Shown: piece by piece, positions 10,036 to 18,263 of the stretch | Layout: every line of letters begins with the position of its first letter | How positions within the stretch are numbered: the stretch's first letter is position 1 | NCBI RefSeq assembly: GCF_040137905.1 | Contig: NZ_JBEFDG010000017.1 | Location: 1-64,000, forward strand | Direction: 5' to 3' | Source of the DNA: Corticimicrobacter sp040137905 | GTDB lineage: Bacteria; Pseudomonadota; Gammaproteobacteria; Burkholderiales; Burkholderiaceae_B | DNA length: 64,000 nt | Translations under genes and position numbers: made by a program | The notes under the pieces: generated by a model | What the model was told of the DNA's origin: nothing | Seen by the model: only the letters and a program-made list of their open reading frames with translations | Databases searched by the model: none

Positions 10036-10737
10036 TTACATGATCTTGCGAATATCGAACAGGCTGACCTGCTTGCCCATACCGAGATCCAGTTTCAAAC
10101 CATCTGCGGTATACACCACACTACGCACACCACCTGATGTCAGCGCCTCGGCCAGTACTTCCTTGCCATCGGCATCCACAGCCTTGACCTTGACAACATA
10201 CCCGCCATCCGGCACGGCCTCGCCCAGGTCATTGTTTCCGTCCCAGGTCACAGACACGACACCGACCTTCTGGTCGGTCAGTTCGATCGTCCGCACCACC
10301 TTGCCACTGGTATCGGTGATCTGCACCGTGGTGTTTGCTGCGGGAGCCATGAAATCAATGCCGAACGGGGTCGCCTCACGCAGGGACGGATCCTCGCTAT
10401 TGCTTCCGAGCTTGATCGACGTACCTGGAATCAACACATTGCGACCAATCAGGCTGGTGGCCTGCATGGACTGTCCGATATCGATCTGGCCGCTCAGCGC
10501 CAGCATGGTATTGTTGAGCTGATTGATGCCGTTGACGGTGGACAGTTGCGCCATTTGAGACGTGATCTGGTCATTGTCCATCGGGTTGAGCGGATCCTGG
10601 TTCTGCAACTGCGTCACCAGCAGTTTGAGAAAACGATCCTGCGTTTCCTTGAGGATAGCCTCGTTCTGTGCAGCTGCCAGCCGCATCGCGGCACCACTGT
10701 TGTTGACTACGGTATTGCTGGTATCTGTCGTCGCCAT
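10036..10737 (-). CDS. flgD: flagellar hook-cap assembly protein FlgD
   Basis: Hook-capping scaffold exported ahead of FlgE. The 233 residues contain the N-terminal export and cap segment (FLKLLVTQLQNQDPLNPMD and TSQMAQLSTVNGINQLN) and the C-terminal Ig/tudor-like hybrid domain ending VSLFDIRKIM. It lies between flgC (29-base gap) and flgE. Confidence 0.96.
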   Translation of the reverse strand: MATTDTSNTVVNNSGAAMRLAAAQNEAILKETQDRFLKLLVTQLQNQDPLNPMDNDQITSQMAQLSTVNGINQLNNTMLALSGQIDIGQSMQATSLIGRNVLIPGTSIKLGSNSEDPSLREATPFGIDFMAPAANTTVQITDTSGKVVRTIELTDQKVGVVSVTWDGNNDLGEAVPDGGYVVKVKAVDADGKEVLAEALTSGGVRSVVYTADGLKLDLGMGKQVSLFDIRKIM

Positions 10738-10766
10738 AATGACTTCCTTCCTCGGCCTGCGCCGTC

Positions 10767-11186
10767 TTACTGTCCGATCGTCAAGGTACGCTGCATCAGC
10801 GACTTGGCCGTATTGAGCACTTCCACATTGGCCTGGTAAGAACGCGATGCGGAAATCATGTTGACCGTTTCCGCCACCACATCCACATTGGGCATGGCCA
10901 CATAGCCTTGCGCATCGGCCATTGGATGCCCAGGGTTGTATTCCATACGCAAAGGAGAGGTGTTGTCCTGAATCACGCCAGCCACTGCCACACCGCCGAT
11001 TTCCTGCCCATAAGGCTGGCCTGCTGCGGGTGCGACCTGGAAAACGACCTGGCGTGCCCGGTAGGGTTGGCCATCGGGGCCTGCCACGCTGTCGGCATTG
11101 GCCATGTTGCTGGCCGACACGTTCATGCGTTGCGACTGGGCCGCCATGGCCGAACCCGCGATATCGAAAATACTCATCAGGGGCAT
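10767..11186 (-). CDS. flgC: flagellar proximal rod protein FlgC
   Basis: Rod subunit of 139 residues, near the usual 134. The signatures SQRMNVSASNMANADS and YNPGHPMADAQGYVAMPNVD are characteristic of FlgC. The C-terminal helix includes NMISASRSYQANVEVLNTAK. M4 is a possible alternative start. It is 18 bases after flgB. Confidence 0.96.
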   Translation of the reverse strand: MPLMSIFDIAGSAMAAQSQRMNVSASNMANADSVAGPDGQPYRARQVVFQVAPAAGQPYGQEIGGVAVAGVIQDNTSPLRMEYNPGHPMADAQGYVAMPNVDVVAETVNMISASRSYQANVEVLNTAKSLMQRTLTIGQ

Positions 11187-11204
11187 ACTTTCAATCCTTT
11201 GTCA

Positions 11205-11624
11205 TCATTGCGACTGCAGCGCAGACTGCAACGACTTGATCCGGCCCGACATGACGGTCAAACCCGTCTGGTATCGCAGCGTGTTATCGGCAAATTGCAC
11301 ACGCTCGACATCCATATCGACAGTGTTGCCATCCAGGCTGGGCTGCAGCGGTTGGCGATACAGCAGCGTTTCCGGCCCTCCCGCGCTGTGTGCCTTGGCC
11401 GGGATATGACGCGAGGACGTCAGCGCCAGGCTGACATCCGGCAGGCGACGGCTGCCTTCCATGGCCTGCTGCATCGCATCGCCAAACGAAAAATCGCGCG
11501 CTTTGTAGCCAGGCGTATCAGCATTGGCAATATTGGACGACAATACTTCCTGACGTTCTGCACGCAGGCCGATAGCTTTCTGATGAAAGCCGAAATGCTC
11601 GTTGATGCGATCCAGTACAGGCAT
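11205..11624 (-). CDS. flgB: flagellar proximal rod protein FlgB
   Basis: First gene of the flgB-flgL rod/hook operon; 139 residues. I placed the start at 11624 because MPVLDRINEHFGFHQKAIG aligns with FlgB N-termini and a GGAG box lies 7 bases upstream. The frame is open further upstream, but the extra residues are low-complexity and unlike any FlgB. The rod signature RQEVLSSNIANADTPGYKA is present. It is divergent from flgA, with 167 bases between the two starts for the operon promoters. I could not assign a promoter motif there with confidence. Confidence 0.95.
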   Translation of the reverse strand: MPVLDRINEHFGFHQKAIGLRAERQEVLSSNIANADTPGYKARDFSFGDAMQQAMEGSRRLPDVSLALTSSRHIPAKAHSAGGPETLLYRQPLQPSLDGNTVDMDVERVQFADNTLRYQTGLTVMSGRIKSLQSALQSQ

Positions 11625-11791
11625 GGATACTCCGCTCAATCCCTTTTGTAACAACACCCTTTGCAAGGCATATCTACTTTTACGACTTATGAATCTTACG
11701 TAGCCATTATGCAATGCAATCCCGCAAACAAGCCTGAATTTCCCCGTTTGTTTGAAAAATGCCTCATTGCCACCACTTCTACACTCGTTTG

Positions 11792-12499
11792 ATGCCGATA
11801 CGCCGCCTGCTTGCAGCCCTCTTCTCCCTGGCCGCGTGCCTGTCCCCGGTGGCTCAGGCCGCTGCCGCCGAAGCAGGTCCAGACCTGGCCCTGAGGATCC
11901 ATGAGGCCATAGATGCCCATCTCCGGCAGGAAACCCAGAACCTGCCGGGACGCCTGGAAACCGCACCGGATATTCCTGACCTCACCCGGTACGCCGACTG
12001 CGACGAACTGAGCGTGACACGCTCCGGTGGTTCACGTCTGCGCAGCCGGATGTCGATCGGTGTGCGTTGCCTCGCGCCGACGAACTGGACACTCTATGTC
12101 CCCACGCAAATCAGCCTGATCGGGACGTACTACGCGACAACCCGAACCTTGCAACCGGGTGACGCCGTTACAGCCGATGCCATTGCCCCACAAGAGGGCG
12201 AACTGCTGGGATTGCCCGATGACACCGTCATGGACCCTGCACAGGCCATCGATACTTCGGCACGCCAGCGCATTCCTGCCGGACAACCGCTCCGACTTGG
12301 TTCACTGCGACATGCCGACGCCATCGTGCGTGGTCAAGCCGTGCGACTGATCGTGCGAGGAGCCGGTTTTGTCGTGACAGGTGAAGGTCAGGCGATGGCC
12401 GATGCCTCACCAGGCAGCCGGGTCCAGGTCCGTGCAGCGTCTGGCCAAATCGTGACAGGCGTGGTGCTGGATGCCAGAACCGTCGAGATTCCGCTTTGA
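11792..12499 (+). CDS. flgA: flagellar P-ring assembly chaperone FlgA
   Basis: Periplasmic chaperone for FlgI polymerisation. The start at 11792 gives a clean signal peptide (MPIRRLLAALFSLAAC... to about VAQA) and 235 residues; an upstream in-frame ATG at 11759 would add 11 residues of non-signal sequence. The C-terminal SAF-like domain is recognisable (RIPAGQPLRLGSLR, QAVRLIVRGAGFVVTGEGQA and RVQVRAASGQIVTGVV). It diverges from flgB and lies upstream of flgM. Confidence 0.93.
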   Translation: MPIRRLLAALFSLAACLSPVAQAAAAEAGPDLALRIHEAIDAHLRQETQNLPGRLETAPDIPDLTRYADCDELSVTRSGGSRLRSRMSIGVRCLAPTNWTLYVPTQISLIGTYYATTRTLQPGDAVTADAIAPQEGELLGLPDDTVMDPAQAIDTSARQRIPAGQPLRLGSLRHADAIVRGQAVRLIVRGAGFVVTGEGQAMADASPGSRVQVRAASGQIVTGVVLDARTVEIPL

Positions 12500-12552
12500 T
12501 ACAGCGATCCAGACAGACAGTATCCGTGAAGATTTTTTCACCTTTGTTACTC

Positions 12553-12579
12553 TAAAGAATCCCACCGTCTTTCCGTTAT
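12553..12579 (+). promoter_or_regulatory. sigma-28 (FliA) type promoter of flgM
   Basis: TAAA at 12553-12556, a 15-base spacer, then TCCGTTAT at 12572-12579 (5 of 8 to GCCGATAA). It lies 58 bases before the flgM start. The same -35 and spacer occur before flaG and fliC1 in this window. Confidence 0.6.
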
Positions 12580-12636
12580 GTATGGCAAGACCCTTGATCT
12601 GCCATACAATCAACGCGCAAGCACCTGGAGATAACC

Positions 12637-12960
12637 GTGAAAGTTCTGCCTACACTCGCCTCAGTGACACCGGCTGCCGACCGGGCGCTGAATCGTGCGC
12701 AGTCGTCGGCAGCGGAATACGCTCGTGCCAATGCCCCCACGCAGCATCAAGCGGGGCAGCCTGCGACCCAGGGCAACAGTGCGCCCGTCACACTGAGTTC
12801 TGCCTCACGGGCCATCCTGGCCCAGCAATCCCCCGCCCAGGATATCGACCAGGCCAAGGTCTCTCGCGTACTCGCGGCCATCAAGGCCGGGGAGCTGAAG
12901 ATTGATCCGGCCCGCATTGCAGACAATCTGATCGACAACATTCGCGATCTCTATCGCTAA
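12637..12960 (+). CDS. flgM: anti-sigma-28 factor FlgM
   Basis: Inhibitor of FliA, exported through the finished hook to release late-gene transcription. The 107 residues start with GTG, 6 bases after GGAG. The Ala/Gln-rich disordered N-half is followed by the conserved sigma-binding C-half (DQAKVSRVLAAIKAGELKID and ADNLIDNIRDLYR). It sits between flgA and flgN, and a sigma-28-like promoter lies upstream, which suggests the usual FliA feedback. Confidence 0.95.
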   Translation: MKVLPTLASVTPAADRALNRAQSSAAEYARANAPTQHQAGQPATQGNSAPVTLSSASRAILAQQSPAQDIDQAKVSRVLAAIKAGELKIDPARIADNLIDNIRDLYR

Positions 12961-12966
12961 GCTGCC

Positions 12967-13443
12967 ATGACTGCACACACGATTCAGGATCTCTCTGCGG
13001 CACTTGCCCAGGAAGCGGAATTGGTCGAACAATTCGTGGATGTGCTGTTGCAGGAATCCAATCTCCTGAACGGGATCGACACGCTGCTTGAGCTTAACCA
13101 GATCGCCGAAAAGAAACAGACTTTCGCCAATCGTCTGGAAGACTGCGCCAAACTGCGCCTTGAATTGCTGCAATCACTCAATCTGTCTGCCGACAACCCG
13201 GAAGTACCTTCCGACATCGCCCTTGAGCACGTCGAGATCAAGGCCGGCTGGGATCGCCTGATGGTTGCTGCAAACAAGGCATCCGAGCAGAATCGCCACA
13301 ACGGCATCATCATCAGCGTCCACCGCCAGTACATTGACGACTCGCTGGCTGAATTGCGCAAAGCACAACGCAGCAACCAGTTGTACGACGCTCAGGGCAA
13401 GACCAAAGCCATCCGTCAGCGACGCCCCGGGGTCGCAGGCTGA
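12967..13443 (+). CDS. flgN: FlgK/FlgL export chaperone FlgN
   Basis: Cytosolic chaperone that keeps FlgK and FlgL export-competent. It has 158 residues, is mainly helical, and has a typical FlgN layout: an acidic amphipathic N-terminus, LLELNQIAEKKQTFANRLED, then a C-terminal segment ending YDAQGKTKAI. It starts 6 bases after flgM and is very likely cotranscribed with it. Confidence 0.9.
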   Translation: MTAHTIQDLSAALAQEAELVEQFVDVLLQESNLLNGIDTLLELNQIAEKKQTFANRLEDCAKLRLELLQSLNLSADNPEVPSDIALEHVEIKAGWDRLMVAANKASEQNRHNGIIISVHRQYIDDSLAELRKAQRSNQLYDAQGKTKAIRQRRPGVAG

Positions 13444-13496
13444 CTGACTGAACAGCTCATCCCGTGCGCCTGTACAACAAAACAGGCTATGTCATT

Positions 13497-13520
13497 CGCC
13501 CACAAAAGAGGGCGGGGTCT
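13497..13520 (+). terminator. probable terminator after flgMN
   Basis: A 5-bp stem (CGCCC / GGGCG) with an 8-base loop is followed by GGGTCTTTT on the plus strand, in the 78-base gap between the convergent flgN and flhF stops. A second small dyad (GCCTGT / ACAGGC, 13468-13487) precedes it. The stem is short, so the call is tentative. Confidence 0.45.
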
Positions 13521-13521
13521 T

Positions 13522-16164
13522 TTAGACGGCCATTTCCAGAAACGCAAAGGTCTTGAGCAACGCAGCCAGCGTATTCTTGCCTGATTGCGCCGGCGTCCAT
13601 CCCGTCAAGCGTGTCACCAGTTCACGAAACGGTGCCGCATGTGTCGTATGCGTCAGTTGCCAGGTCGCCGCGCCCAACTGGCCGGCCAGCATCGCACGCT
13701 GCAGCCATGCATCCTCGTTACCGACACCATCAAGCAACGGCCAGGCCTGGGCCATGTACTTGAAACACACGCGGGCGTGCTCATACTGCATCATCCAGAC
13801 AGCCAACATATCGGCTGACACTTTGATCTCCGGCATGTTGCTCAACCCGAACCACTGGTTCATCACCTGCCCGGTCTCGGGATTCAGGGAACGGATCACG
13901 ACCAGCCTCAGCTCTGCAGGTGCAACATCGCTCACATGCCCTGCCTCGCCCTCGGCGGGAGCCACATGCAACCAACTGACGCGAGCCTGCCCAATCAACA
14001 GGACATCGCCGCTGCCCAGCCGGCCGGCCGGTGTCGCCCGCAACTCGGCCATACCGTCCGGGCGACGCCGCAGCGGCACGTACGCAAGATGATCGGCCAG
14101 TTCGCGCACGCTTGAGACCGCTCCCTGGGCCGTCTGCAGCTTGAGGCTACCCGCCACCAGCATAAGCCACTTGAGGTGGGGCATATCCAGTGCTTCCATC
14201 TGCGCCTGAGGCACCCGGTCGAATACATGCACGGTCGGCATGTGCGCCACACCCTGCTGCAGCCAGGACACCCGCTGCCGGAAAGCATCGTTGACATCCA
14301 GGGCCACGGGCATGTCATGTGGCTCGCAGGCACTGAAAGAACCGTAGGGCATCAGCAATTGCTGCGCGGGTGTCGTCATGACCTGCCCGGTATCGCTCAT
14401 CAGCAGTGCGCCGGCCAGAGTCGTCACGGGCACATTGGCCGCCAGCGATACGCGGCCATGCAGTGCCAGCATATAGTTTTCGCACACCGAAGTGTAGGCA
14501 TCGCGCGCCGTCTTGAGCCACAACTGCGCCAGAGACGCCACGCTGACCCGGCCATCACCGGGCAGATAGACCTGGTCGCGCCAGCTTTCCCGCGCCAGCC
14601 TGCTGGCACGGTCGTAAGCAATCCAGTTGAGCGCCGCCTGATAGGCGGCCTCGGCACCTTCCTGCCCCTGTTGCTCTGGTTGTCCCTGAGCCATCAGCCA
14701 GTGCAGTACGCGCTGTCGTTCTTCTGTACCCGGACCACCACCCGGCCCGGTTTCCGCTGCGGCCTGGACATTGCCCATCAGGGCGGCCAGATCTGCTTCG
14801 GCAGGCGCATAGAGGCCGGATTTTTCCTGACCCACCTTGGAAAGTGCGCGCTCCACGAGATCCATGGCATCGGGCAAGACCAGGTCTTCGGGCACACGCT
14901 GGCCACCTGACACGTAGTGAATGGGCACCCCATGACGGATCACTGCATCCAGCACGGAACCGATATGCGTGGATTCGTCGACCTTGGTAATGATGCAGCC
15001 CCGCAAGGTGCTTTGCGTTTCTCCGCTCTCGGCGCGGACGGAAAAGGCATTCAACACTTCTTCAAGGGTATCCCCCTGGCTGGCGGCATTGAGCACGACC
15101 AGCCGCTGCACGCTGCGACCCGCAGCATCCAGCATGGCCAACTGGCGCTCGACCCCCTGGTCGCGCTGACTCAGCCCGACGTTATCGATCAGCACGACGC
15201 GCTTGTCCTCGAGCCTCTGCATCAACGGCTTCAGGTCTCCGTCGTGACGCATCGGGAAAACCGGCACGCCCATGATCCTGCCATAGGTCTGGAGTTGCTC
15301 GTGTGCACCGATCCGGTAGCCATCCGTCGTGATCAGTGCCAGGGCATCGCGACCTTCCTTCTGCACCCAGCGTGCCGCCAGCTTGGCAATGGTCGTGGTC
15401 TTGCCAACGCCCGTAGGCCCCACCAGCGCATAGACACCACCCTGACGCAGCACGGCAGTATCGTCGGCCACAACCTGCAGACGGGCAGCCAATTCCTGTC
15501 GCAGCCAGCGGAACATGGCAACGTTTTCCGTCAGGTGTTCCGGCATGGCCGACAGCAACTCGCGTGTCAGCACCGTACTGAACCCGGCTGCCAGCATATC
15601 GCGCATCAGCGCCACGCGCGTGGGCGCACGCTTGAGAGTATCGCCCCATACCAGGCCATCCAGGCGGCTGGACATGAGATTCTGGAAATTGGCCAGTGCC
15701 TCCGCCATCTGGGCCTCGGCCGGCCCCGAGGCTGCTGCACTCGTGCGCACTGCCTCCGCGGTGACCGGTGCCGGTCGGACTGATTCGGTTGTGGCTTGTG
15801 CGAGTGCAGGATTCTGGGCTGGCAGATCGGCAGCCTGTGCATAGGCAGCCATGGCCGGTGCGAAACGCTGTGGCTGGGCCACCGGCACCGCAGGTGCTTC
15901 CTGCACAGGAGGAACCACGGGAGCAGGACGTGCTTGCCACGATTGCGCAGCAGGCGCAGCTTGGGCTGTCGGCACAGGGCGCGCTGGCGCAGAGGGTGCC
16001 GGCGTGACCTGCGTCACTTCGATCTCGTCGGCTCCGGTTGCCACCACTTCAATCTGGTCACCTACCCGCTTGCTGGAAATGATCAGGGCATGTTCACCCA
16101 GCGCAGCCTTGACCTGCCCCATCACCTCCCGTGCCGTGGCACCGGTAAACCGCATTGCCTTCAC
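13522..16164 (-). CDS. flhF: flagellar SRP-type GTPase FlhF with long C-terminal extension
   Basis: SRP-family GTPase that helps place flagella. The N-terminal FlhF segment (MKAMRFTGATAREVMGQVKA) is followed by a Pro/Ala-rich linker (about 55-145), an N domain and a G domain. The P-loop GPTGVGKTTT is near 249-258, ITTDGYRIGAHEQLQTYG near 278-295, a G3-like LIDNVG near 325-330 (D and G kept, T/A replaced), and TKVDE near 394. The protein is 880 residues. FlhF normally ends soon after the G domain, so about 400 residues (roughly 475-880) are an additional region that I do not recognise. Its stop lies beyond flhA with a 4-base start overlap. Confidence 0.9.
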   Translation of the reverse strand: MKAMRFTGATAREVMGQVKAALGEHALIISSKRVGDQIEVVATGADEIEVTQVTPAPSAPARPVPTAQAAPAAQSWQARPAPVVPPVQEAPAVPVAQPQRFAPAMAAYAQAADLPAQNPALAQATTESVRPAPVTAEAVRTSAAASGPAEAQMAEALANFQNLMSSRLDGLVWGDTLKRAPTRVALMRDMLAAGFSTVLTRELLSAMPEHLTENVAMFRWLRQELAARLQVVADDTAVLRQGGVYALVGPTGVGKTTTIAKLAARWVQKEGRDALALITTDGYRIGAHEQLQTYGRIMGVPVFPMRHDGDLKPLMQRLEDKRVVLIDNVGLSQRDQGVERQLAMLDAAGRSVQRLVVLNAASQGDTLEEVLNAFSVRAESGETQSTLRGCIITKVDESTHIGSVLDAVIRHGVPIHYVSGGQRVPEDLVLPDAMDLVERALSKVGQEKSGLYAPAEADLAALMGNVQAAAETGPGGGPGTEERQRVLHWLMAQGQPEQQGQEGAEAAYQAALNWIAYDRASRLARESWRDQVYLPGDGRVSVASLAQLWLKTARDAYTSVCENYMLALHGRVSLAANVPVTTLAGALLMSDTGQVMTTPAQQLLMPYGSFSACEPHDMPVALDVNDAFRQRVSWLQQGVAHMPTVHVFDRVPQAQMEALDMPHLKWLMLVAGSLKLQTAQGAVSSVRELADHLAYVPLRRRPDGMAELRATPAGRLGSGDVLLIGQARVSWLHVAPAEGEAGHVSDVAPAELRLVVIRSLNPETGQVMNQWFGLSNMPEIKVSADMLAVWMMQYEHARVCFKYMAQAWPLLDGVGNEDAWLQRAMLAGQLGAATWQLTHTTHAAPFRELVTRLTGWTPAQSGKNTLAALLKTFAFLEMAV

Positions 16165-18263
16165 GCCTGACCTCCGATCACAGCAGTCACACGGATCATG
16201 TGATCACTGGGTATTTCACTATTGGCCAGTACGGCCATATGGGGAATATGCATGCGCAGGAACTGGGCCAGCGCAGTACGCAGCGGCGTCGGTACGAGCA
16301 AGACGGGAGGATCACCATTGGCCTCCTGCTGTTCGACGGCCGCCTGCGCCTCGCGCAGCACGGTTTCGGCCAGCCCCGGCTCAAGTGCACCACTGGTGGA
16401 GATGGCCTGGCCCAGCACGCGCTCAAGCCTGGGCTCCAGGCCGATCACCCGCAACTCATTCTTGCCATCGAACCATTGCTGGACCAGCGCCCGTCCCAGA
16501 CTGCGGCGCACCTGAGGCAACAGGTCAGCCGCATCCGGCGTGCCCCCCTGGGCAACAATGCGTGGGACATACTCGGCAATCGTCTCGATAATGCTGCGCA
16601 TGTCGCGAATCGGCACTTCTTCAGCCAGCAGTCCCTGCAATACCTTCTGCAGGGTCGACAGGGAAACCGTCTTGGGCACGAAGTCCTCGACCAGCTTGGG
16701 TGCCTCGCGACCGATCCGGTCAAGCAGTTGCTGCACTTCCTGGCGTCCCAGCAGCTCGGCGGCATGCTGATGCATCAGGTGATTGATGTGGGTGGCGATC
16801 ACGGTGCCGGCATCCACCACGGTATAGCCAGCAGCCTGGGCCTTTTCACGCACGCCGTTCTCGATCCAGAGTGCAGGCAAGCCGAAAGCCGGATCCTGGG
16901 TAGGTACGCCCTGCACCGCCTGATCAATGCCACCAGGGTCGATTGCCAACCAGAAATCGGGCTCAGCGCTGCCCTTGCCGATCTCTACGCCGGACAACAG
17001 TATCCGGTAATCACCTGGCCGCAACTCAAGGTTATCGCGAATATGAACCACGGGCGGCAGGAAGCCGACATCCTGGGCATACTTCTTGCGCAAGCTGCGA
17101 ATGCGCTGCAGCAACTCGCCGCCCTGGGTATGATCCACCAGAGGAATCAATCGGTAGCCCACCTCCAGACTCAGCAGATCCACAAGGGAAACATCGTCCC
17201 AACTGGCTTCTACCGCTGTTGTAGCCGCCGCAGCCTCTTGCTCCAGCGGCATCCGGGCCTGCACTTCCATCTCCCGCTGCTGTCGTTTATAAATTGCCCA
17301 TCCTCCCGCACCCAGGATGGCAGCCAACGACAGAAATGCCACATGCGGCATGTTGGGGATCATGCCCATCAGGCCCAGCACACCAGCAGTCAGGAACAAT
17401 ACATGAGGGTTGGAAAACAATTGCCCCATGACCTGCTGGCCGATGTCCTGATCGGTTGCTACGCGCGACACCACGACACCCGCAGCGGTCGAGATCACCA
17501 GTGCCGGCACCTGGGCCACCAGGCCATCACCGATCGTGAGCAGCGTGTAAACATGCGCGGCCTCACCGAAGCCCATATTGTGCTGGCCGACCCCAACGAT
17601 CAGGCCACCCACGACATTGATCACCATGATCAGCAGGCCAGCCACGGCATCACCACGCACGAATTTGCTGGCACCATCCATGGAACCATAGAACTCGGCT
17701 TCCTGGGATACCTCTTCACGCCGCTTGCGCGCCTCTGCCTCGCCGATCAGGCCCGCATTGAGGTCGGCATCGATCGCCATCTGCTTGCCTGGCATCGCAT
17801 CCAGGGTAAAGCGTGCACCGACTTCCGCAATCCGGCCGGCACCTTTGGTAATCACGATGAAGTTGATGATCACCAGAATGATGAACACGATCAGGCCGAC
17901 GGCGAAGTTGCCGCCCACCAGAAAATGTCCGAACGCTTCGATGACCTTGCCCGCGGCATCTGGCCCTTCGTGGCCATTCATCAGCACGACGCGCGTCGAG
18001 GCCACGTTGAGCGACAGCCGCAACAGGGTTGCAAACAGCAGAACCGAGGGAAAGGCGGCAAAATCCAGCGGCTTGCGGGTAAACATGGCGACCAGCAAGA
18101 TCATGATGGACAATGAGATGTTGAACGTGAACATCAGGTCCAGCACGAAAGGCGGCAAGGGCAGGATCATCATGCCCAGAATCAGCACGATCAGGATCGG
18201 GCCAGCCATCAGCTTGGAGTATTCTGCGCCCCTTCCGCGCAGCAAGCTCATTATTGAATTCAT
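16161..18263 (-). CDS. flhA: flagellar export gate protein FlhA
   Basis: Major membrane and cytoplasmic component of the flagellar type III export gate. The 700 residues are of family length: about eight membrane helices in the first 320 residues, the FHIPEP signature (VITKGAGRIAEVGARFTLD, then MPGKQMAIDADLNAG) in the cytoplasmic loop, and a cytosolic docking domain from about 345. The start overlaps the flhB stop by 4 bases, and its own stop overlaps flhF by 4 bases, so flhB-flhA-flhF are probably translationally coupled. Confidence 0.97.
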   Translation of the reverse strand: MNSIMSLLRGRGAEYSKLMAGPILIVLILGMMILPLPPFVLDLMFTFNISLSIMILLVAMFTRKPLDFAAFPSVLLFATLLRLSLNVASTRVVLMNGHEGPDAAGKVIEAFGHFLVGGNFAVGLIVFIILVIINFIVITKGAGRIAEVGARFTLDAMPGKQMAIDADLNAGLIGEAEARKRREEVSQEAEFYGSMDGASKFVRGDAVAGLLIMVINVVGGLIVGVGQHNMGFGEAAHVYTLLTIGDGLVAQVPALVISTAAGVVVSRVATDQDIGQQVMGQLFSNPHVLFLTAGVLGLMGMIPNMPHVAFLSLAAILGAGGWAIYKRQQREMEVQARMPLEQEAAAATTAVEASWDDVSLVDLLSLEVGYRLIPLVDHTQGGELLQRIRSLRKKYAQDVGFLPPVVHIRDNLELRPGDYRILLSGVEIGKGSAEPDFWLAIDPGGIDQAVQGVPTQDPAFGLPALWIENGVREKAQAAGYTVVDAGTVIATHINHLMHQHAAELLGRQEVQQLLDRIGREAPKLVEDFVPKTVSLSTLQKVLQGLLAEEVPIRDMRSIIETIAEYVPRIVAQGGTPDAADLLPQVRRSLGRALVQQWFDGKNELRVIGLEPRLERVLGQAISTSGALEPGLAETVLREAQAAVEQQEANGDPPVLLVPTPLRTALAQFLRMHIPHMAVLANSEIPSDHMIRVTAVIGGQA

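Noticed and set aside
11625..11966. N-terminal extension of the flgB frame
   Set aside because: The extra residues lie upstream of the ribosome site, overlap the divergent flgA gene and are unlike any FlgB.
16155..18116. Long open frame (653 codons) on the plus strand
   Set aside because: It is exactly antisense to flhA, has His/Arg/Gln-rich low-information sequence and no domain; it results from the codon bias of the GC-rich flhA gene.
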